From: a bacterium
Lineage (GTDB): Bacteria; Tectomicrobia; Entotheonellia; Entotheonellales; Entotheonellaceae
DNA: 10,973 nucleotides
Assembly: GCA_027294925.1 (NCBI GenBank)
Contig: JAPULM010000663.1
Span: forward strand, 1-10,973
Reading direction: 5' to 3'
The translations under genes and the position numbers were made by a program. The notes under the pieces are model-generated. The model had not been told where the DNA came from. It did not search any database and saw nothing but the letters and a program-made list of their open reading frames with translations. This document shows positions 6,164 through 10,973 of this stretch, one piece after another; within the stretch, counting starts at the first letter, position 1, and each line of letters starts with the position of its first letter.

Positions 6164-7369
6164 TCATTTTACCAGCTGATTGTCGCTTTGACTGGCCCAA
6201 GCAATGGCTGCCAAATAAGCATCCGTTATCCGTCCGTGATCAAGACTTTGACAGTGGACCTCATCCCAATTGCCGCGTTCATATGCAAGTACACAGTGCA
6301 AGGTTTCACCCAGCAAACCCTCATGTGAGACTAGGGCTGAGGTGATCTCATCGGACAAAGGAAGAGACTCCATTATGGCTTCGATGGGGCTATCCAACAA
6401 GGCCTCAAGAGCAGAAAAAAGACCAATCGTAAAAAATGTTTCAGCGCTATGTTGGCTAAGATCTTTACCAAGCAATTCACACATTTTGGCTCGGATCATT
6501 GCCGTTAGCACCAAATCGTGTGGCTTATCATCAATACCAGCCAAAATAATGATATGTAGCCAACTGGTGATAAATGACGGCCCAAGTAATAACAACGCTT
6601 CACGCAGGGAGTTAACTTTTTTCGGCAGGGAATAATTCCCTGAATTAATAACCCGAAGTAATTTGTAGCTTAAGCCGACATCTCTGCGAACGATTTCTTC
6701 CAATTCACTAAAATCGACCTCAGGATTTTGTAACTTGGCCAGAAGCTGCAACACAAGCGGCCGATTGGCCGGCGCCCGTTGACCTTTAATGATTTCCGGT
6801 TTGCAAAGAAAATAGCCCTGAAAGTAATCAAACCCAAGTGTTTTGTAGAACTTGAAGTCATCCTGAGTTTCTACCTTCTCAGCTAACAGCTTAGCACCAT
6901 ATTGGCGTAAAATCGGGATATGCTGTTGAAGTTCATCACGATCGAGCGCTAAAACGTCAACCTTTATGATATTAGCAAGTTCCAAGAGTTCATGGAGGCT
7001 TTCACGGTAAACGAAATCATCCAAAGCTATAGTATAGCCGCGCGAAGAAAAAAGACGCACAGCCTCAATAAATTCCGCATCGACTTCGATATGTTCCAAT
7101 ATTTCCATGACGACACGATCAGGCGGGAAAATTTGTGTATAATCAAGCAAGAAAAAATCCCGCGTCATGTTAATGAAAGCCAGTTTAGACCCCACGATAG
7201 GGTCAAGCCCTATTTCCATAAAGGTATTGAGAATCACTTGTGAGGTGGCTTGGTCACCGTCAAGGAAACCGGCTTGATTTTCGTCCCCACTTCTGAACAG
7301 TAACTCATAAGCAAAAACTTGCAGTTGGCGGTCATAGATGGGCTGTCGACCAACGAAGATATCGGGCAT
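6164..7369 (-). CDS. EAL-HDOD domain signalling protein
   Basis: This 401-residue protein has an N-terminal EAL domain (about 1-195), the c-di-GMP phosphodiesterase fold, and a C-terminal HDOD domain (about 200-390), an output or scaffold module with an HD-like fold. It is soluble, with no signal peptide or membrane segment. The EAL signature reads YELLFR. Positions matching catalytic and metal residues of active EAL proteins are present: E22, N67, E89, D117-D118, K136, E164 and E167, and Q184 (QGYFLCKP). The loop 6 motif DFGTGYSS is replaced by DFVYRESL, so catalysis may be lost or altered. The YELLFR start, fused directly to HDOD, matches the CdgJ/YuxH-like architecture, whose members range from active to purely binding proteins. 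An AAGAG ribosome binding site lies 8 bases before the ATG. A perfect TATAAT lies about 75 bases upstream. The haemoglobin gene follows 100 bp downstream. Confidence 0.9.
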   Translation of the reverse strand: MPDIFVGRQPIYDRQLQVFAYELLFRSGDENQAGFLDGDQATSQVILNTFMEIGLDPIVGSKLAFINMTRDFFLLDYTQIFPPDRVVMEILEHIEVDAEFIEAVRLFSSRGYTIALDDFVYRESLHELLELANIIKVDVLALDRDELQQHIPILRQYGAKLLAEKVETQDDFKFYKTLGFDYFQGYFLCKPEIIKGQRAPANRPLVLQLLAKLQNPEVDFSELEEIVRRDVGLSYKLLRVINSGNYSLPKKVNSLREALLLLGPSFITSWLHIIILAGIDDKPHDLVLTAMIRAKMCELLGKDLSQHSAETFFTIGLFSALEALLDSPIEAIMESLPLSDEITSALVSHEGLLGETLHCVLAYERGNWDEVHCQSLDHGRITDAYLAAIAWASQSDNQLVK

Positions 7370-7443
7370 ATGAAAGCTCTTAGGTGAAAAACCTGGCGAG
7401 ACATCACACTATGGATCAAAGGGCTGTCCGCAGGTTAAATGAT

Positions 7444-7472
7444 ATTATATTATCCTACCTGTCGTTCTACAG
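7444..7472 (-). promoter_or_regulatory. Putative promoter of the EAL-HDOD gene
   Basis: On the minus strand a perfect TATAAT occupies 7449-7444. The hexamer 17 bases upstream is CTGTAG (7472-7467), a poor -35. Transcription would start near 7437, giving a leader of about 68 bases before the ATG at 7369. The remaining gap up to 7612 holds a 10-base palindrome ACCGTACGGT at 7530-7539 and no convincing gene. Confidence 0.45.
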
Positions 7473-7585
7473 AGCCTGCAAGCGAAAACCTTGATTTTGA
7501 CCGCTTTCCGCCCGCTTTATTTTTAGCTTACCGTACGGTCGGCTGGTAAAGAAAAACGCGTTTAGTGACTTTAAGGGTGGTCCAA

Positions 7586-7596
7586 GCAAAGGAGAC
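7586..7596 (+). repeat. Left copy of an 11-base inverted repeat flanking the luciferase-like gene
   Basis: GCAAAGGAGAC here is the exact reverse complement of 8527-8537. The right copy contains the ribosome binding site of the luciferase-like gene. The left copy likewise sits just before an ATG (7604) that opens a frame of only 15 codons, ending in TAG at 7649-7651 and antisense to the 3' end of the luciferase-like gene. The match could be chance, since AAAGGAG is a common ribosome-binding sequence. Confidence 0.6.
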
Positions 7597-7612
7597 ATTT
7601 AACATGGTGAGG

Positions 7613-8521
7613 TTAATTAAAAGCAGCGAAGAGTTCCTCAAATGCGACTAGCTGATTACCTTTAGCAGAGGATGGCACCACAATGAGCGTTTTTACGCCA
7701 GTGGCATACCAGGCTTCGATGCCTTCTCGTACCTCGGCAACGCTGCCATATAAGGTAACGTCCTTTAACCAGCGTTCTGGCATTAAATCCGGCAGTTTAT
7801 CGTGTTGGTTATTGGCGATCGCCTGTCGGATGGCCATCATCTCTTCCTCATAACCGGCCTCTATCCAATAATTTTGATAGTTCGGCAACCGTACATAACC
7901 GGTCAAAACACGTCGTAAAACAGCCGCGGCCGCGGCTTTATCGTCTGAAATACAGATCGGTACCATATTGCCGATATAAAATGAATCCTGGCGTAATTTC
8001 TCGGTCGGTAAAACACTCAGAGATTGTGTCATATGAGACCGCGAGGCATTTGCCCACACCGCACCTTGGGCAATTTCGGCCGACAATTGCAACATCCGCT
8101 TACGCAAAGTGGCAAGAACGATTGGCGGTAACGGGCCAGCTTGCTGAGCGCCTACGTTCAAGTCATCGACAAAACGTCGAATATCGCTGAGCGGTTTTCC
8201 AGTCTGTAAACTCAGCCGCTCATACGTCGGTGCATGGCTGACCCCTACACCGAAACGGAAGCGGCCATTTGACAACTCATGAATTAAAGCTGCTGTCTGT
8301 GCATAATCGTATGGATGCCGCGTATAAATATTGGCAATGCTTGTACCAAAGTGAATCTCGTTGGTTGCAAAAGCCAGAGCTTCACATAATCCCATACCAT
8401 CGCCAAAGCTTGGACAATAGATACCGGAAAAGCCTTCTCGTTCGACCCGTTGCGCAAGCTCTATGGTTGCCTTGCGTCGCCCTGCAACGGCGGCCAAACT
8501 GATGGCGGGTTTCTGTATCAT
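7613..8521 (-). CDS. Luciferase-like (LLM class) flavin- or F420-dependent oxidoreductase
   Basis: This protein belongs to the bacterial-luciferase-like TIM-barrel family, which uses reduced FMN or coenzyme F420 in monooxygenase, dehydrogenase or reductase reactions. Visible family features are the first strand ISLAAV, the GFSGIYCPS block after helix 1, GTSIANIYTRHP (59-70), the RFRFGVG strand (87-93) followed by SH, and a C-terminal stretch resembling the usual GSVAEVREGIEAW (cofactor-binding side). The longer reading starts at 8548 (311 residues). I prefer the ATG at 8521 (302 residues) because AAAGGAG lies at 8535-8529, 7 bases before it, whereas the upstream ATG has only a poorly spaced AGGA and its extra residues come from the ribosome-binding sequence itself. 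It is divergent from ilvA. Substrate and cofactor cannot be told from the sequence alone. Confidence 0.85.
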   Translation of the reverse strand: MIQKPAISLAAVAGRRKATIELAQRVEREGFSGIYCPSFGDGMGLCEALAFATNEIHFGTSIANIYTRHPYDYAQTAALIHELSNGRFRFGVGVSHAPTYERLSLQTGKPLSDIRRFVDDLNVGAQQAGPLPPIVLATLRKRMLQLSAEIAQGAVWANASRSHMTQSLSVLPTEKLRQDSFYIGNMVPICISDDKAAAAAVLRRVLTGYVRLPNYQNYWIEAGYEEEMMAIRQAIANNQHDKLPDLMPERWLKDVTLYGSVAEVREGIEAWYATGVKTLIVVPSSAKGNQLVAFEELFAAFN

Positions 8522-8526
8522 GCATC

Positions 8527-8537
8527 GTCTCCTTTGC
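8527..8537 (-). promoter_or_regulatory. Ribosome binding site that decides the start of the luciferase-like gene; right copy of the inverted repeat
   Basis: On the minus strand this reads GCAAAGGAGAC. The AAAGGAG part (8535-8529) is correctly spaced for the ATG at 8521. The whole 11-base string is repeated in inverted orientation at 7586-7596. Confidence 0.65.
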
Positions 8538-8552
8538 GGAAATGTCATCGTC

Positions 8553-8613
8553 CTGTAAAATCACACAGGCACAGGTTTGAATTTACAGTATCGTATGGGG
8601 AGGTTGGGGTCAA
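8553..8613 (-). promoter_or_regulatory. Putative promoter and dyad in the luciferase-like/ilvA divergent region
   Basis: On the minus strand TTGACC (8613-8608), a 17-base spacer and TACTGT (8590-8585) make a moderate sigma70-like promoter for the luciferase-like gene. A 7-base inverted repeat, CTGTAAA at 8553-8559 and TTTACAG at 8582-8588, has a 22-base spacer and its outer arm overlaps the -10 box. No equally good promoter for ilvA on the plus strand was found in this 119-bp gap. Confidence 0.35.
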
Positions 8614-8640
8614 TAGCAGCCCCTTTATTCTGGAGTCATT

Positions 8641-10152
8641 ATGCCGGTTGACTATTTGGAAAAAATCCTGACGGCTCAAGTTTATGATGTCGCTATCGAA
8701 AGCCCGCTAGAGACAGCGCCTAGTTTATCACAGCGACTTGGCAATTCACTCCTGCTCAAACGCGAAGATATGCAAGCTGTTTTTTCCTTTAAACTCCGTG
8801 GTTCCTATAACAAAATGGCTAATTTAAGTGCGCCAGAGCGTGCCTTAGGGGTGATCGCTTCATCAGCCGGGAATCACGCTCAAGGCGTTGCACTGGCAGC
8901 TCAAAAACTGGCTTGCGAAGCAACCATCGTGATGCCAACAACTACCCCGCAAATCAAAATTAATGCGGTGCAATCACGTGGTGCGACGGTGATTTTACAC
9001 GGAGATTCCTATACCGATTCACAAACATACGCTTACCAACTTGCGGAGCAGGAAGGACTCACTTTTGTTCATCCGTATGACGACCCGGATGTCATTGCCG
9101 GTCAAGGAACGGTTGGCATGGAAATTCTGCGTCAGTACAACCGTCCGTTACACGCTATTTTTGTACCCATCGGGGGCGGCGGCTTAATATCCGGCATTGC
9201 TGCCTATGTCAAACGTATCCGACCCGAGACTAAGATCATTGGTGTAGAGCCGATCGATGCCTGTGCCATGCAACAATCGTTACAAAAGGGCCACCGTATA
9301 CAGCTTCAACAAGTTGGTTTATTTGCTGACGGTGTGGCCGTCCGGCAGGTTGGTGTCGAGACCTTCCGTCTTTGCCAGGAATTGGTTGATGATGTTATTT
9401 TGGTGGATACCGATGCCATTTGCGCCGCAATAAAGGATGTTTTCGAAGACACCAGGTCCATCCTAGAGCCGGCAGGAGCGTTAAGTATTGCCGGGGCGAA
9501 AATGTATGTCACCAACCACCACCTTAAAGGCTCTACCCTAGTTGCGGTCGCCTCAGGCGCTAATATGAATTTTGATCGCTTGCGGCACGTCTCCGAACGT
9601 GCCGAGTTGGGTGAAGAACGTGAGGCCATACTAGCCGTTACGATTCCTGAACGACCGGGTAGTTTCAAAGCGTTTTGTTCCTTGCTTGGGTCTCGCAACA
9701 TCACCGAATTCAATTACCGTTTTGCCGATCCTGATACGGCTCATGTCTTTGTCGGGGTCCAAATAGAGGGTCGAGAAGAAATCAGACAATTGTTGGCTGA
9801 ACTACGCGCCAACGGTTTAGAAGCACTCGATTTTAGTGACAATGAAATGGCTAAACTCCATATTCGTCACTTAGTGGGTGGTCATGCTGAAAAAGCCAAC
9901 CACGAAATCCTCTACCGATTTGAATTTCCCGAACGTCCTGGCGCACTACTTAAGTTTCTTCAAAGCATGAGTCACAATTGGAATATTAGCCTGTTCCATT
10001 ATCGTAATCATGGTGCTGACATTGGACGTGTGTTGGTGGGCATGCAAGTGCCGCCAGCCGACCAACAGGCTTTCCAAACGTTTCTTGATAAGCTAGGCTA
10101 TACCTATTGTGAGGAAAGCCGAAACCCGGCTTATCAGCTCTTTTTAGGTTAA
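8641..10152 (+). CDS. ilvA: Threonine ammonia-lyase, biosynthetic (threonine deaminase)
   Basis: This cytosolic PLP enzyme deaminates L-threonine to 2-oxobutanoate, the first committed step of isoleucine synthesis. At 503 residues it is the long, feedback-regulated form, close to the about 514 residues of the E. coli enzyme. The PLP lysine is K51 in SFKLRGSYNK, the ASSAGNHAQG substrate loop is at 73-82, and the tetraglycine phosphate-binding loop is at 178-181. Two ACT-like regulatory domains follow (about 326-400, starting ILAVTIPERPGSF, and about 420-490, starting YRFEFPERPGAL), where isoleucine and valine act in studied relatives. GGAG 5 bases before the ATG supports the start. No leader peptide or attenuator was seen upstream. 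The protease-like gene follows after 45 bp. No other branched-chain amino acid gene is in the window. Confidence 0.97.
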   Translation: MPVDYLEKILTAQVYDVAIESPLETAPSLSQRLGNSLLLKREDMQAVFSFKLRGSYNKMANLSAPERALGVIASSAGNHAQGVALAAQKLACEATIVMPTTTPQIKINAVQSRGATVILHGDSYTDSQTYAYQLAEQEGLTFVHPYDDPDVIAGQGTVGMEILRQYNRPLHAIFVPIGGGGLISGIAAYVKRIRPETKIIGVEPIDACAMQQSLQKGHRIQLQQVGLFADGVAVRQVGVETFRLCQELVDDVILVDTDAICAAIKDVFEDTRSILEPAGALSIAGAKMYVTNHHLKGSTLVAVASGANMNFDRLRHVSERAELGEEREAILAVTIPERPGSFKAFCSLLGSRNITEFNYRFADPDTAHVFVGVQIEGREEIRQLLAELRANGLEALDFSDNEMAKLHIRHLVGGHAEKANHEILYRFEFPERPGALLKFLQSMSHNWNISLFHYRNHGADIGRVLVGMQVPPADQQAFQTFLDKLGYTYCEESRNPAYQLFLG

Positions 10153-10197
10153 TTTTGCAATCTTTGCGCGCTTTTCGGAAGAGGTGATAGCGGCCTT

Positions 10198-10959
10198 TTG
10201 ACAGGGTTTGCGAGTAAGGAAAACGACTTGATTCACCGACTTTTTCATCTTACCCAACGCTTCGACCGCAGGGAAGAATCCGCTCTGCCGCGTATTCTCC
10301 CTTTTGCCCTGTTCATCGCCTTTGTCGCTCTGACCTATCCAGCTCAGTGGGCTATCGAGCTCATGGCGGACTCTGAGTTAACGGCCAACACGGCAATGCT
10401 GTGGCTTTATCCGTTTCGCATCATCGTTGTTTTAATGACCCTGCTTTATTATTGGCCGGTCTATACAGAGCTACACGATAAGCTGTGGGTGGGCTGCAAA
10501 GAACTGGCTTTTACCACCATCGTTGGCGTTGTGGTCTATTGGTTATGGGTACGGATGGATTGGCCATGGGCAATGCAGAGTGAGCCGGAGGGCTACAACC
10601 CATTTCAGGAGGGGGCTAGTCTCGGACTTGTGCTGGTAGGTATACGTATCTTCGGCGCCGTCGTCGTGGTGCCGCTCGTAGAAGAATTATTTTGGCGCTC
10701 ATTCCTTATCCGCTTCTTGATAAAATCTCCCTATACATCTGTTCCCTTGGGCAGCTTCACACCTCTTTCATTTGGAGCCATCGTCGTCCTCTTCGGGCTC
10801 GAGCATCATCTGTGGCTTGCCGGAATGATGGCAGGTGCCGCCTATAATTTGCTATTGTACAAAACAGGCCGTCTTTGGCCCTGTATTGTGGCCCACGGAC
10901 TGACCAACTTAATCCTCAGCCTACACGTTTTAACGACTCATGAATGGCAGTGGTGGTAA
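10198..10959 (+). CDS. CAAX-protease-related membrane protein (CPBP family, PEP-CTERM/exosortase-associated type)
   Basis: This 253-residue integral membrane protein belongs to the CPBP (ABI/CAAX protease) glutamic-type intramembrane protease family. Putative active-site residues are E162-E163 with R167 in EELFWRSF, H203-H204 in FGLEHHLWLAG, and H233 with N237 in AHGLTN. Hydrophobic segments are visible at about 30-50, 65-85, 100-120, 145-160 and through 190-245. The blocks FGLEHHLWLAG and AYNLLLYKTGRLWPCIVAHGL and the W-rich C-terminus match my memory of the 'CAAX prenyl protease-related' subfamily found beside exosortase genes. The start is a TTG; GAGGTGAT at 10181-10188 is 9 bases upstream. 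A second in-frame TTG at 10228 has AAGGA 7 bases upstream and is about as good, giving 243 residues. The 45-bp gap after ilvA has no terminator, so the pair may be co-transcribed. The actual substrate is unknown. Confidence 0.85.
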   Translation: MTGFASKENDLIHRLFHLTQRFDRREESALPRILPFALFIAFVALTYPAQWAIELMADSELTANTAMLWLYPFRIIVVLMTLLYYWPVYTELHDKLWVGCKELAFTTIVGVVVYWLWVRMDWPWAMQSEPEGYNPFQEGASLGLVLVGIRIFGAVVVVPLVEELFWRSFLIRFLIKSPYTSVPLGSFTPLSFGAIVVLFGLEHHLWLAGMMAGAAYNLLLYKTGRLWPCIVAHGLTNLILSLHVLTTHEWQWW

Positions 10960-10973
10960 AACGATTCGCCGCC

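Noticed and set aside
5985..6200. 71-residue minus-strand frame spanning the EAL-HDOD/haemoglobin gap
   Set aside because: It overlaps both genes out of frame and has no motif; the haemoglobin frame from GTG 6063 is clearly the real one.
8522..8640. Leader peptide or attenuator for ilvA
   Set aside because: No short frame rich in Ile, Leu or Val codons and no terminator-like hairpin was seen upstream of the start.

Overview
The window reads as ordinary, gene-dense bacterial chromosome with a mild accessory flavour. It holds nine full-length protein genes plus one transposase remnant at the left edge. I see no tRNA, rRNA, CRISPR array, phage gene or intact mobile element. The long, two-ACT-domain threonine deaminase, the group II truncated haemoglobin, the EAL-HDOD signalling protein and the exosortase-linked CAAX-type protease together suggest a Pseudomonadota (proteobacterial) genome, probably gamma- or betaproteobacterial. 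This is inferred from gene families, not from a marker gene. The Cdc48/VAT-type ATPase is an archaeal/eukaryotic-style protein found in only some bacteria.

Layout. Positions 1-108 (minus strand) carry a broken piece of an IS91-type transposase. An AT-rich promoter region (109-248) follows, then a Cdc48-like double-ring AAA ATPase (249-2510, +) and, 60 bp later, a zinc alcohol dehydrogenase (2571-3689, +). The dehydrogenase ends 12 bp from the convergent end of a LigB-type extradiol dioxygenase-like gene (3702-4766, -). A 342-bp divergent intergenic region (4767-5108) contains three perfect dyads and the start signals of a DinB-fold protein (5109-5630, +). Then come a group II truncated haemoglobin (5650-6063, -), an EAL-HDOD protein (6164-7369, -) and a luciferase-like flavin/F420 oxidoreductase (7613-8521, -). 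Divergent from the last is ilvA (8641-10152, +), followed 45 bp later by a CAAX-protease-related membrane protein of the PEP-CTERM/exosortase-associated type (10198-10959, +).

How the genes may work together. There is no single obvious pathway operon. The dehydrogenase, the dioxygenase-like protein and the luciferase-like oxidoreductase are all small-molecule redox enzymes of catabolic type, but they lie in separate transcription units. The haemoglobin lies downstream of the EAL-HDOD gene on the same strand with a 100-bp gap, so co-transcription is possible and an oxygen/c-di-GMP link is conceivable. The ilvA-protease pair may be co-transcribed but has no evident shared function.

I did not find a convincing new multi-gene system. 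The best items for a second look are the dyad cluster at 4854-4956, the EAL domain that keeps its catalytic residues but has lost loop 6, the substituted metal-site position in the LigB-like protein, the bacterial Cdc48 with aromatic pore loops in both rings, and the inverted repeat flanking the luciferase-like gene.
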